Positions 26,304 to 35,008 of a DNA stretch of 64,000 nt are shown here, piece after piece. This stretch comes from Rhodospirillales bacterium CG15_BIG_FIL_POST_REV_8_21_14_020_66_15 (GTDB lineage Bacteria; Pseudomonadota; Alphaproteobacteria; Rhodospirillales; Casp-alpha2). The stretch spans positions 30,261 to 94,260 of the forward strand of contig PFFW01000133.1 of assembly GCA_002781745.1 (NCBI GenBank), written 5' to 3'. Every line of letters starts with the position of its first letter. The stretch's first letter is position 1. Both the position numbers and the translations under genes were made by a program. The notes under the pieces are model-generated. The model made no database searches. It was not told where the DNA came from and saw nothing but the letters and a program-made list of their open reading frames with translations.

Positions 26304-27197
26304 TCAGTGCGTCCAGTCGGCGCCGGCGTCGCCGAACAGGAAGCCGTTGCAGAAGCGACGCTCCGGCGCCTGGGCCCAAAGCTGCGCGAGACCATCGTCA
26401 GGATCGATGGCCTCGTCGGCGACATCGCGGAACAGGCGGGCCACGGCGACCATGTCGCCGCTGTGGGGCGAAAGGCGCAGGGATGTCACCCCGGCCTGCC
26501 TTAACATCGGCAGATCGCAGACGAGGTTCGTGTAGCGTTCCGACAGCGTCTGCACGCCGTTGACCGTCAGGAACGGCTCTCCCTCAAGCGTGTCCACGGA
26601 AAGTCCGTCGGGATCGTCGGCGCACGCAAATTGGCAGGAGTCCTTTGTCCGGCCCGCAAGACGCGCGTGATAGCAGCGCGCCGAGATTGCGAGCGGGACG
26701 CGCCCGAACGCCCAGACCTCGATCGGGACGCCATGCTGTTCCCCCGCGCGGGCCAGCACCTCAACCGAGGACAGCGGCAATTCCGGGGGCAGACAGACAT
26801 GTGCGGCCCCTTGGCCGGCAAGGAAGGCGAGCGTGCCCTCGTTGTAGGTATTGACCAGCGGTCCGACGGAAAACGACGCCTGCGGGCCGATCAGGCCCAG
26901 CAGGGTCAGGTCGTTGATCTCCAGGGACAGTCCGGACCGCGCCAGTTCCCTTTCGGCCCGGCGTTCGTGCCGAAGCGTGATGAGCGCAAGCGAGGCGTAT
27001 ACGACCTCCTTGCCGCCGCGGGCCAGCCGTTCGGCGATGCTCGGGAGGTGAACCTCATAGAACGGGCGCCGCTTGGAACAGACGGCTTCGCCGATCACGA
27101 CGCGGTCCACCGGCGCCTCGTCGGCGATGCGGGCGTAGAAATCGATCAGTTGTTCGGCGGGCCAGTGATAGAGAACGGGGCCGAGAGTGAGCTGCAT
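26304..27197 (-). CDS. ubiV: Oxygen-independent ubiquinone hydroxylation protein UbiV
   Basis: The product has 297 residues from the ATG at 27197, which has AGGAGG upstream. It is a U32 peptidase-like protein. The four cysteines expected for the [4Fe-4S] cluster are present: C40 (EAVCSKR) and three in RCYHARLAGRTKDSCQFAC near residues 175-195. With UbiU it hydroxylates ubiquinone precursors without O2, using prephenate as oxygen donor. It lies directly after ubiU, overlapping the longest possible form by a few bases. Confidence 0.95.
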   Translation of the reverse strand: MQLTLGPVLYHWPAEQLIDFYARIADEAPVDRVVIGEAVCSKRRPFYEVHLPSIAERLARGGKEVVYASLALITLRHERRAERELARSGLSLEINDLTLLGLIGPQASFSVGPLVNTYNEGTLAFLAGQGAAHVCLPPELPLSSVEVLARAGEQHGVPIEVWAFGRVPLAISARCYHARLAGRTKDSCQFACADDPDGLSVDTLEGEPFLTVNGVQTLSERYTNLVCDLPMLRQAGVTSLRLSPHSGDMVAVARLFRDVADEAIDPDDGLAQLWAQAPERRFCNGFLFGDAGADWTH

Positions 27198-27208
27198 GCA
27201 GGGGCCTC

Positions 27209-28201
27209 CTATCGCCACGTCTTCACATAGGCGCCTTGCGTGCTGGTCTGCCCTTCCGTAAGGCGCGAGAGCCCGGCAACCGGGATCGGCCGCCCTTCGG
27301 CCAGGGCGTCGACGGCGTCGCGGAAGCAGCGGACCACCGCCGAGACATAGGCCTTGCTGCGCTGACGACCTTCGATCTTCAGAGCCTTCACGCCGGCCTC
27401 GGCAAACCGCGGGATAAGCCGCGCGGCATCAAGGCTCGCCGGGTCCTCGAACACGTGCATGGTCGCGCCGCCCGCCGCGAAACAGCCCTTGCACAACGTC
27501 GGATACGGCGCCGCCTGGCCCTTGCGGGAGACATGGATGGTGTAGGGGCCAAGGCGAGACCGGAGCACCTCGCCGGTATCCTGGTACACGACATGGCTTG
27601 CCGGCGAGCAGACTCCGTTCATATTGGGCGACCGGCCGGTCGCGTAGGACGAAAGCAAGCACCGCCCTTCGGCCATGACGCAGAGGCCGCCGAACACGAA
27701 TGCTTCCGTCTCGACGCTGATTTCCCGGTTGATCGCGGCGATTTCCTCGACGCTGAACACGCGGGGCAGGACGACGCGTTTCACGCCGAACCTGTCGGCG
27801 TAAAAATTGATGGTGTCGGCATTGGCGGCGGCGGCCTGCACCGACAGGTGAAGGCGCAGCCCGGGGTGGCGGTCGGCGGCGTGTGCCAGCAGGCCGAGGT
27901 CGGCAAGGATCACCGCGTCCGCCCCCATGCCTTCGGCGTCTGCCAAGGCGCGGTGCCACGCCGCCTCGCCGCCCGCTTTGGGGAACGTATTGACTGCGAC
28001 GAACACCCGGGCACCCGCGTCGTGGGCATAGGCGATGCCCGCGGCAAGCTCGTCGCGCGAGAAGTTCAATCCCGGGAAGTTGCGCGCGTTCGTCTCGTCG
28101 GAAAAGCCGCAATAGACCGTATGCGCCCCGGCATCGACGGCGGTTCTGAGCGAGGCGGGCGTGCCCGCGGGACAAACGAGTTCGAGTGTATCGAGGGTCA
28201 T
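27209..28201 (-). CDS. ubiU: Oxygen-independent ubiquinone hydroxylation protein UbiU
   Basis: The product has 330 residues and belongs to the U32 peptidase family (ELVCPAGTPASLRTAVDAGA at the N-terminus). Cysteines C174 and C181 (GGLCVMAEGRC), C198 (NGVCSP) and C237 (TLCKGC) match the UbiU cluster ligands. It works as a heterodimer with UbiV. The ATG at 28201 overlaps the ubiT stop as ATGA, so ubiT, ubiU and ubiV form one tight operon. Confidence 0.95.
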   Translation of the reverse strand: MTLDTLELVCPAGTPASLRTAVDAGAHTVYCGFSDETNARNFPGLNFSRDELAAGIAYAHDAGARVFVAVNTFPKAGGEAAWHRALADAEGMGADAVILADLGLLAHAADRHPGLRLHLSVQAAAANADTINFYADRFGVKRVVLPRVFSVEEIAAINREISVETEAFVFGGLCVMAEGRCLLSSYATGRSPNMNGVCSPASHVVYQDTGEVLRSRLGPYTIHVSRKGQAAPYPTLCKGCFAAGGATMHVFEDPASLDAARLIPRFAEAGVKALKIEGRQRSKAYVSAVVRCFRDAVDALAEGRPIPVAGLSRLTEGQTSTQGAYVKTWR

Positions 28202-28749
28202 TGGAATTCCTCTCCACGCAACAGGGCGACCCCGGTCGCCCGCGCGAGTGCCTTCACCGGAACGCGGAGCGCCGGCGCCGCGATCCGGCCCGGCGAACCC
28301 AGGGCCCCCATCAGTTCGGCGAAAAGATCGAGGTCCGCGTCGTCGAGTGCGTTTCGCAGCGCAAGGACGCTTTCGACATCGCCTTCGACAGCCAGGTCGC
28401 GCGAGAAGAACAGGCCGTCACCGTCATACAGGCCGTGCATAAGACCCAGAAGGGCGGCAAAGGACCCCGCGATGCGACAGTCCCAGGCGACGGCCGCCAG
28501 GGGGTCGACGACGTCGATCATTCGCCCGGGCCTGGCGGGATGAAGCATGAAGGCGAATGGAAGATCCGTCGGCACGACAAGAAACCGCTTCTCCGCATGA
28601 GGACCCAGCCGGGTGAATATCTCCGGGTGCCGGCTCGCGACCTGCTTGCCGAGATGACGAAGAACCAATTGCAGCGGCGCCTTCGGCAGCAGCGCCATCG
28701 GCCCGGCCAAGAATTTCGGAACGCATGGAATGGAAGTCGGGAACGGCAT
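28198..28749 (-). CDS. ubiT: Ubiquinone biosynthesis accessory protein UbiT (SCP2 domain)
   Basis: The product has 183 residues and an SCP2-like lipid-binding domain (about residues 40-150, with FLVVPTDLPFAFMLHP). UbiT is thought to bind ubiquinone intermediates in the anaerobic pathway. It is the first recognised gene of ubiTUV. One base upstream of its ATG lies the stop of a possible 46-codon ORF with an excellent ribosome binding site, and an FNR-type box lies further upstream, which fits expression at low oxygen. Confidence 0.93.
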   Translation of the reverse strand: MPFPTSIPCVPKFLAGPMALLPKAPLQLVLRHLGKQVASRHPEIFTRLGPHAEKRFLVVPTDLPFAFMLHPARPGRMIDVVDPLAAVAWDCRIAGSFAALLGLMHGLYDGDGLFFSRDLAVEGDVESVLALRNALDDADLDLFAELMGALGSPGRIAAPALRVPVKALARATGVALLRGEEFQ

Positions 28750-28750
28750 G

Positions 28751-28891
28751 CTACGTCGCGGCCCACCGTGGGGAAACCACCGTCACCCGGGTCCGAGACG
28801 GTCGGCCCGCTACGCCCCGTATCATCGGCATCGGCGCGCGGCTATCGTCGTGACGACCGGTGTTCGGCCCCCCGCCCGCGGTATCCGCCAT
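28751..28891 (-). CDS. Possible 46-residue leader ORF before ubiT
   Basis: The ATG at 28891 has AGGAGG at an ideal seven-base spacing. The frame ends TAG at 28751-28753, one base before the ubiT ATG, so translation could be coupled. The predicted peptide (starts MADTAGGGPN, Arg/Pro/Gly-rich) matches nothing I know. The ubiT ATG itself has no obvious ribosome binding site, which makes coupling plausible. It could also be a chance frame in GC-rich DNA. Confidence 0.4.
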   Translation of the reverse strand: MADTAGGGPNTGRHDDSRAPMPMIRGVAGRPSRTRVTVVSPRWAAT

Positions 28892-28970
28892 CGTTCTGCC
28901 TCCTCAAGCCCTCATCCTGGTGCGGAGTCACCGGATGCGGCCATCAGATCACCGGAGGGCTCGAGGCTCC

Positions 28971-28984
28971 TTGATCTCGATCAA
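28971..28984. promoter_or_regulatory. FNR/Anr-type binding site upstream of ubiTUV
   Basis: The sequence TTGATCTCGATCAA is a perfect match to the FNR consensus TTGAT-N4-ATCAA. A class II activator centred at 28977.5 would place the transcript start near 28936 on the minus strand, about 45 bases before the leader ORF at 28891 and about 190 before ubiT. FNR control of ubiTUV is known in other proteobacteria and fits the O2-independent function. Confidence 0.75.
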
Positions 28985-29113
28985 GTGGCACCCGCCATCG
29001 ACCTCCCCCGCCTCGCGGGTTTCCGCGACAACCCGCATCTTCTCCTCGGCCGACCAATATCGTCGCTTGCCGCCACCCAATACCGTCCCACCGGGTATTC
29101 AGGCGGGAGAGGC

Positions 29114-31531
29114 TCAGCGGAGCGTTTTGTAGCTTTCGGCGTCGAACCAGTCGACTTGGATCGCCCGCAGCCGCGCCGCGTCCGCGGCAGCCAGAAGGTC
29201 CATTTCCCCGGGGGTAATGACGTTGCCCTCGAGCGCCCGGCCGGCCAGGGTTTCCGTCGGCGCTTTCGCCAGCACCCCGGACGAAACCGCGGCGCGGACC
29301 TTGGCGACGGCGGGGCGGGCGGCCACGGCCGCCTCCAGCGCCCGCTCGAGCAGGCCGAGCCCCGGCGCGTCGTCCTTGGGCACGAAGATGCCGGCAGTCA
29401 GCCGCTCGCGCCGGGCGTCTCCTTCCAGCAGCGCATTCGCGACCCGGGCCCCCAGCGCATCGGAGGGCGGTTTCCGGGTCATGCCCCAGGGCAGCACGAA
29501 CGGCCGCAGAACCCAGGCCACGGGCCGGATCGGGAAGTTGTCGCGCAATCCGGCCAGGGCGGTCTCGATCCGGAACAGCGCCAGGTCCAGCGACCAGCGC
29601 AGCAGAACCCTGTCCTCCTCCGGACCGCCGTCGTCATGGAAGCGCTTGAGCGCGGCCGAGCCCAGATACATCCACGCCAGCGCGTCGGCGAACCGGCCGC
29701 TCAACTTCTCGCGCCGCTTCAGCGAACCGCCGAGCGTCGCCATCGCCACGTCCGACAACAGGGCGAAGGCGGCGCTGTACGCCGTCAGCTTGCGGTAGTA
29801 AGGCGCCGCGACCCCGGCCACCGGCGTTTTCGCCAGGCGACCGCCGGTCACAGCCAGCAGCAGCGACCTGACCGCGTTGGTCGCGGTGAAGTTCAGATGA
29901 CCGAACAGGGCCTTGTCGAAGCGGCGCACATCGCCCGCGGCGACCGCGGCCATCTCGTCCTGGACGAAGGGATGACACCGCACCGCCCCCTGGCCGTATA
30001 CGATCATGGAACGGGTCAGGATGTTGGCGCCCTCGACGGTGATGGCGACCGGCACGCCCGCGTAGCCCTTGCCGAGGATGTTCCTGGGCCCCCGGCAGAT
30101 GGCCGCCCCGGCGCGGATGTCGAGGGCGTCGTTGAGGCATTGCCGCATCCCCTCGGTCAGGTAGGCCTTGACGATGGCCGACAGCACCGACGGCTTTTCG
30201 CCGGCATCGACGTAGCCGCAGGTCAGCCGCCGGGCCGCGTCCATGAAGTAGGCGTGGCCGGCGATGCGGGCGAGCGGCTCCTCGATCCCCTCGAACCGGC
30301 CGATCGGCAATCCGAACTGCTCGCGCACGGTGCCGTAGGCGCCGGTCACCCGCGCCGCCAATTGAACCGCGCCGACGGACTGGGAGGGCAGCGAGATCGA
30401 CCGCCCCGCGGCCAGACTCTCCATCAGCATGCGCCAGCCCTGGCCGATTCCGTCACGCCCGCCGATGACGAAATCCAGTGGAATGAACACGTCGGCGCCG
30501 AAGATCGGGCCGTTGGGGAACGGGATGCCCATGGGATCGTGCCGATTGCCGATGTCCATGCCCTCAAGGCCGCGGGGCAACAAGGCACAGGTAATGCCGA
30601 GGTCTTCCGCGCCGCCGAGCAGGCCATCAGGATCAAACGCCCTGAACGCCAGCCCGATCACCGTCGCGACCGGTGCCAGGGTGATGTAGCGCTTGGTGAA
30701 ATTCAGGCGCAGCCCCAGGACCTCCCGGCCATCGTGGGTTCCGGTGCAGACCACGCCCGAACTCTGCCCGTTGGCGGCGTCGCTGCCGGCGGTGGGTTCG
30801 GTCAGCGCGAAGCAGGGAATCTCCTCTCCCCGCGCGAGTCGGGGCAGATAGTGTCTTTTCTGTTCCTCGGTGCCGTAGTGGAGCAGCAGTTCCCCCGGCC
30901 CCAGCGAGTTGGGCACCATGACCACGACGGCGGCGGTAACGCTGCGGCTGGTCAGCTTGACCACCACCGAGGAATGCGCCAGGCCCGAGAACCCGAGGCC
31001 GCCGTACTGTTCCGGAATAATCATGCCGAAGAAGCCGTTCTTCTTGAGGAACGCCCACGCGGCTTCGGGCAGATCGCGGTTCTGGGTAATCTCCCAGTCG
31101 TCGATCATCCGGCAGAATTCCTCGACCGGGCCGTTCAGGAACGCCTGTTCCTTGTCGCTCAGGGCGCGGGGCTGGAAATCCAGCAGCTTGCGCCAGTCCG
31201 GATCGCCGGAAAACAACTCGCCGTCCCAGCCGACCGTGCCGGCCTCGAGCGCGATCCGCTCGGTTTCGCCCATGGCCGGAAGAATGCGCCGAACGCGCGA
31301 CAGGGCGGGCGTCGAGACCACGAGCCGGCGGATCGCGGGAATCCCGGAAAGCGCGGCCAGGACCACGGCCACGCCCAGCGCGACCTGTAATCCGGCGGTG
31401 ATTTCACCCTGGCGCAGCGCCGCGGCGGCGATAAGAAGGAACAGCGCGACCGTCCAGGCGAGAAACCCGCGCCCCAGGTACAGGCCGGCCACGAACCAAA
31501 CGAGAGCGACGAAGACAAGGGCCGCGGTCAT
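29114..31531 (-). CDS. fadE: Long-chain acyl-CoA dehydrogenase FadE
   Basis: The product has 805 residues, close to E. coli FadE (814). It begins with two or three hydrophobic segments (residues 1-65), followed by the acyl-CoA dehydrogenase core: PEQYGGLGFSGLAHS, CFALTEPTAGSDAA (FAD/substrate site), and the C-terminal DUF1974 region found in FadE. It does the first oxidation step of beta-oxidation, making enoyl-CoA and passing electrons to ETF. The N-terminal segments suggest membrane attachment. It is last in the operon after the FadN-like gene, with a 10-base gap. Confidence 0.95.
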   Translation of the reverse strand: MTAALVFVALVWFVAGLYLGRGFLAWTVALFLLIAAAALRQGEITAGLQVALGVAVVLAALSGIPAIRRLVVSTPALSRVRRILPAMGETERIALEAGTVGWDGELFSGDPDWRKLLDFQPRALSDKEQAFLNGPVEEFCRMIDDWEITQNRDLPEAAWAFLKKNGFFGMIIPEQYGGLGFSGLAHSSVVVKLTSRSVTAAVVVMVPNSLGPGELLLHYGTEEQKRHYLPRLARGEEIPCFALTEPTAGSDAANGQSSGVVCTGTHDGREVLGLRLNFTKRYITLAPVATVIGLAFRAFDPDGLLGGAEDLGITCALLPRGLEGMDIGNRHDPMGIPFPNGPIFGADVFIPLDFVIGGRDGIGQGWRMLMESLAAGRSISLPSQSVGAVQLAARVTGAYGTVREQFGLPIGRFEGIEEPLARIAGHAYFMDAARRLTCGYVDAGEKPSVLSAIVKAYLTEGMRQCLNDALDIRAGAAICRGPRNILGKGYAGVPVAITVEGANILTRSMIVYGQGAVRCHPFVQDEMAAVAAGDVRRFDKALFGHLNFTATNAVRSLLLAVTGGRLAKTPVAGVAAPYYRKLTAYSAAFALLSDVAMATLGGSLKRREKLSGRFADALAWMYLGSAALKRFHDDGGPEEDRVLLRWSLDLALFRIETALAGLRDNFPIRPVAWVLRPFVLPWGMTRKPPSDALGARVANALLEGDARRERLTAGIFVPKDDAPGLGLLERALEAAVAARPAVAKVRAAVSSGVLAKAPTETLAGRALEGNVITPGEMDLLAAADAARLRAIQVDWFDAESYKTLR

Positions 31532-31541
31532 GACTGTCTCC

Positions 31542-33872
31542 TCAATTTCGCAGGGGTTTGCCGGTCTTCAGCATGTGTTTCACGCGGGCGGCGGTCTGCG
31601 GCGTGCGGATCAGCTCCATGAACGCCGCGACCTCCAGAGTCAGGATTTCGTCTTCCCCGATGGATTCCGTCATGTCGGTGGCGCCGCCGGACAGCACGCC
31701 GGCCAAGGCATGGGCGACCGTGACATCGTGCGCCGTCGCCTTGCCCTGCTTGCGGAATCCGGCGACCGCCAGATCCATGGCGACCCGCGCCGTCGGACCG
31801 GGAAGCCGGATTTTCTGCGCCTCGGGAGCCTGGTAGCCGGCGGCCAGGTCGAGCGCGCGCGCCTTGGCATCGGCCAGCAGCCGGTCACGGTTCATGGTGA
31901 TGCCGTCATCGGGCCGCAGGAACAGGTGGTCCCGGGCCTCCGCCGCGGACTTGGCGACGACGGCCATGGCGATGGTTTCGAAGACGCGGGTGACGGCGGG
32001 CATGGGACCTTTTTTGCGGTCGGGGTTGGCGGTCCAGCGCAGCAGCATCTCCTTGCAGCCGCCCCAGCCGGGAACGATGCCGACGCCGGCTTCGACCAGC
32101 CCGACATAGGTCTCGGCATGGGCCTGAACCGCATCGCAATGCAACAGGATCTCGCAGCCGCCGCCCAAGGCCAGGCCGGATGGCGCGCCGACCACGGGGA
32201 ACGGCGCGAACTTGAGCCGCCTGTAGGTCTTCTGGCCCATGGTGATCAGGGGCCTGACGAGAAACCAGGCATGCAGGAACATGGGGATCAGCAAAAGGCC
32301 GATGTTGGCGCCGACGGAAAACTGGCCGGCGTCGTTGTAGATCACCAGTGCCTTGAAATCCCGGCGCACGATGTCGACGGCCTTGTCGACCATGGACAGG
32401 GTGAACGGGTTGAGCGAATTCATCTTGGAATGGAATTCGAGACAGGCAACCCCATCTCCGATGTCCCACAGGCTGGCGGACCGGTTGCCGGCCACCGGCC
32501 GGGACCGTCGCTTGACGTCCTCCAACAGCAGAACGCTCTCGGCGCGGGGCACCGGAACATAGCCTTCCGCTTCGGTGAACTGGCACAGGACGCCGCCGTC
32601 AACCCGGTAGAAGGTGCCGTCACCGACCCGTTCCAGGAACGGCGGCACCTCGCCGCCTTCGGCCCGCAGGCGGGCCGCGAACCAGGCCGGGTCCAGCTTG
32701 TCCAGCAGCTCGAACGGGCCGAACTTCCAGTTGTAGCCGAGCCGCATGGCCGAGTCGACCGAGGCCGGATCGTCGGCGATCTCCGGAATCAGGCGCGCCG
32801 CGTAGGCAAGCGTCTTGCCCATCACCGCCCAGGCATAGCGCCCCGCGGCATCGGGATGGCCCAGGAGCGCCCGGGGACCGCCTTTCTTCGCCGCCTTGAC
32901 GGCCGCCACCGACGGCCGGCGCGCATCGTGATAGCCGCCTGTCTTCAGGTCGATGACCTGCTTGGTACGCTTGTCGCCGGACGCGGGGTCGAGCCGGTAG
33001 AACCCGCCCTTGCCCTTGCGCCCGGTGTAGCCGTCAGCGATCATCCGCTTGATCAGGTCCGGTTCGCGGTAGACGGCGTGGAACGGGTCGCCGTCCTTGA
33101 GCGCGCCGGCCATGCTCGTCAAAACATGGGGCATCAGGTCCAGGCCGACCAGATCCAGCAGCCCGAACACCCCGGTCCTGGGAATGCCGAAAGGACGGCC
33201 GATGGCGGCGTCGGCGGTTTCGACGTCGATGCCGCGGTCGATCGCCTCGACCACGGCGCATTGCAGCCAGTAGGTGCCGATCCGGTTGGCGATGAAGCCG
33301 GGCGTGTCCTTGCAGGCGATGACGGTCTTGCCCAGCGTGCGGTCGGCGAAATTGCGGACCGCCCGGGTGACGCTGTCCAACGTGTCGGGGCCGGAGACAA
33401 GCTCGAACAGGCGCATGTAGCGCGGCGGGTTGAAGAAATGCGTGATCAGGAAGTGCTGGCGAAAGGCGTCGTCGACGCCTTGCGTCAACACGTCGAGCGG
33501 AATTGTCGACGTGTTCGACGAGACCACCGCCCGCGTGTGGCGCACCGCGGCGATCCGCCCGTACAGATCGCGTTTGACGGCCGGGTTCTCGATCACCGCC
33601 TCGATGATCCAGTCGCAGTCGGCCAGGCGGCTCAGGTGGTCCTCGGTGTTGCCCGGCGTGATCAGCCTGGCGTTGCGCGCATGCATCAGGGGGGCCGGGT
33701 CGGCCTTCAGCAATTTGTCGATGGCGCCCTTGGCGACCGCGTCGCGGTCCGTCGCCCCTTCGGGCACGATATCGAGGAGATGCACGGGCACGCCGGCGTT
33801 GGCGATCTGGGCGGCGATGCCGGCGCCCATGACGCCCGCGCCGATGACGGCGACCTGCCGGATCTCGGTCAT
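31542..33872 (-). CDS. 3-hydroxyacyl-CoA dehydrogenase/enoyl-CoA hydratase, FadN-type domain order
   Basis: The product has 776 residues. The NAD-binding motif GAGVMGAGIA is at residues 10-19, followed by the dehydrogenase C-terminal domain (about 190-400), and the crotonase fold comes last (about 440-700, with FSVGANI and SGLALGGGCEI). FadB and FadJ have the opposite order; this one matches Bacillus FadN. It hydrates enoyl-CoA and oxidises 3-hydroxyacyl-CoA. The ATG at 33872 overlaps the thiolase stop (TGATG). Longer frames upstream cover the thiolase in another frame and are not used. Confidence 0.93.
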   Translation of the reverse strand: MTEIRQVAVIGAGVMGAGIAAQIANAGVPVHLLDIVPEGATDRDAVAKGAIDKLLKADPAPLMHARNARLITPGNTEDHLSRLADCDWIIEAVIENPAVKRDLYGRIAAVRHTRAVVSSNTSTIPLDVLTQGVDDAFRQHFLITHFFNPPRYMRLFELVSGPDTLDSVTRAVRNFADRTLGKTVIACKDTPGFIANRIGTYWLQCAVVEAIDRGIDVETADAAIGRPFGIPRTGVFGLLDLVGLDLMPHVLTSMAGALKDGDPFHAVYREPDLIKRMIADGYTGRKGKGGFYRLDPASGDKRTKQVIDLKTGGYHDARRPSVAAVKAAKKGGPRALLGHPDAAGRYAWAVMGKTLAYAARLIPEIADDPASVDSAMRLGYNWKFGPFELLDKLDPAWFAARLRAEGGEVPPFLERVGDGTFYRVDGGVLCQFTEAEGYVPVPRAESVLLLEDVKRRSRPVAGNRSASLWDIGDGVACLEFHSKMNSLNPFTLSMVDKAVDIVRRDFKALVIYNDAGQFSVGANIGLLLIPMFLHAWFLVRPLITMGQKTYRRLKFAPFPVVGAPSGLALGGGCEILLHCDAVQAHAETYVGLVEAGVGIVPGWGGCKEMLLRWTANPDRKKGPMPAVTRVFETIAMAVVAKSAAEARDHLFLRPDDGITMNRDRLLADAKARALDLAAGYQAPEAQKIRLPGPTARVAMDLAVAGFRKQGKATAHDVTVAHALAGVLSGGATDMTESIGEDEILTLEVAAFMELIRTPQTAARVKHMLKTGKPLRN

Positions 33873-35008
33873 CACAGCGCTTCCAGGACGGTCGCGATCC
33901 CCTGACCGCCACCGATGCATTGCGTGGCCAGGGCATAGCGTCCGCCTTCGCGTTTCAACACCTGCGCCGCCTTGCCCGTGATCCGCGCGCCGGTCGCGCC
34001 GAGCGGATGGCCGAGGGCGATGGCGCCGCCGTCCAGGTTGATCTTCTCCGGGTCCAGTCCGAGATCCCGGATGCTGGCCAGCGCCTGCGCGGCGAACGCC
34101 TCGTTGAGTTCGATCACGTCCAGGTCGCCGATGCCGATCCCGGCGCGCGCCAGCGCCTTTTTCGTCGATCCGACCGGACCGATCCCCATGATTTCCGGCT
34201 GGCAGCCCGACGTGGCGATCCCCTTGATCCGCGCCAGCGGCTCCAGGCCCGCCTTGTCCGCATAATCCTCGGAACAGACCAGAACAGCCGCCGCGCCGTC
34301 GGTCAACGGCGAGGACGTCCCGGCCGTCACCATGCCGTTCGCGTCGAACGCCGGCTTCAGGTCCGCAAGCTTCTCGGCCGTGCTGTCGGGCCGGATGCAG
34401 CCGTCCGTGGCGACGGAGCCGCCGGCGGCGGCGATGGGGACGATTTCGTCGGCGAACCGCCCGTCGGCCTGGGCCCGGGCCGCCTTGGCGTGGCTCCGCG
34501 CGGCGAAAAGATCCTGTTCCTCGCGATTGAGTCCGTATTTGGTGGCCACTTTCTCGGCCGTCTCCCCCATCGAGATGTAGGCCTGGGGATAGCGCTCGAA
34601 CAACGCCGGGTTCGGCATGGGGTTGAAACCCATGATCGGCACCCGGGTCATGGACTCCACCCCGGCGCAGATGAAGGCCTCGCCGGCGTTCATCTGAATC
34701 GCGCCGGCCGCCATATGAACCGCCTGCATGGAGGACCCGCAAAACCGGTTGACGGTTACGCCGGTGACGGTCAGCGGCAGGTCCGCCAGGAAGCCGATCA
34801 GGCGCGCCACGTTCAAGCCCTGTTCCGCCTCCGGAAAGGCGCAGCCGACGATCAGGTCCTCGATGTCCTCGGGGTTGACCCGGCTCTTCTCGATCAGGCC
34901 GCGGACCACCTGGGCGGCCAGGTCGTCCGGGCGGACACGGGCCAGATCACCCCTGGCGGCGGGCGCGAAGGGGGAACGGACGTAAGCGGCGACGACGACT
35001 GGTTTCAT
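33872..35008 (-). CDS. fadA: Acetyl-CoA acyltransferase (3-ketoacyl-CoA thiolase)
   Basis: The product has 378 residues. The nucleophile C90 lies in NRFCGSSMQAVH, H334 in GHPLGATGAR and C364 in TQCIGGGQG, the full thiolase catalytic set. It cleaves 3-ketoacyl-CoA with CoA to give acetyl-CoA. The start overlaps the stop of the large fusion gene as ATGA. It is part of the operon fusion-fadA-FadN-like-fadE, which resembles the Bacillus fadNAE group. Confidence 0.94.
   Translation of the reverse strand: MKPVVVAAYVRSPFAPAARGDLARVRPDDLAAQVVRGLIEKSRVNPEDIEDLIVGCAFPEAEQGLNVARLIGFLADLPLTVTGVTVNRFCGSSMQAVHMAAGAIQMNAGEAFICAGVESMTRVPIMGFNPMPNPALFERYPQAYISMGETAEKVATKYGLNREEQDLFAARSHAKAARAQADGRFADEIVPIAAAGGSVATDGCIRPDSTAEKLADLKPAFDANGMVTAGTSSPLTDGAAAVLVCSEDYADKAGLEPLARIKGIATSGCQPEIMGIGPVGSTKKALARAGIGIGDLDVIELNEAFAAQALASIRDLGLDPEKINLDGGAIALGHPLGATGARITGKAAQVLKREGGRYALATQCIGGGQGIATVLEAL

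Noticed and set aside
29079..29099. Hairpin AATACC...GGTATT after fadE as a terminator
   Set aside because: The six-base stem has no T-run on the minus strand, so it is not a convincing terminator.
28730..31390. 886-codon open frame antisense to fadE
   Set aside because: It is a GC-bias shadow; FadE is complete on the minus strand.
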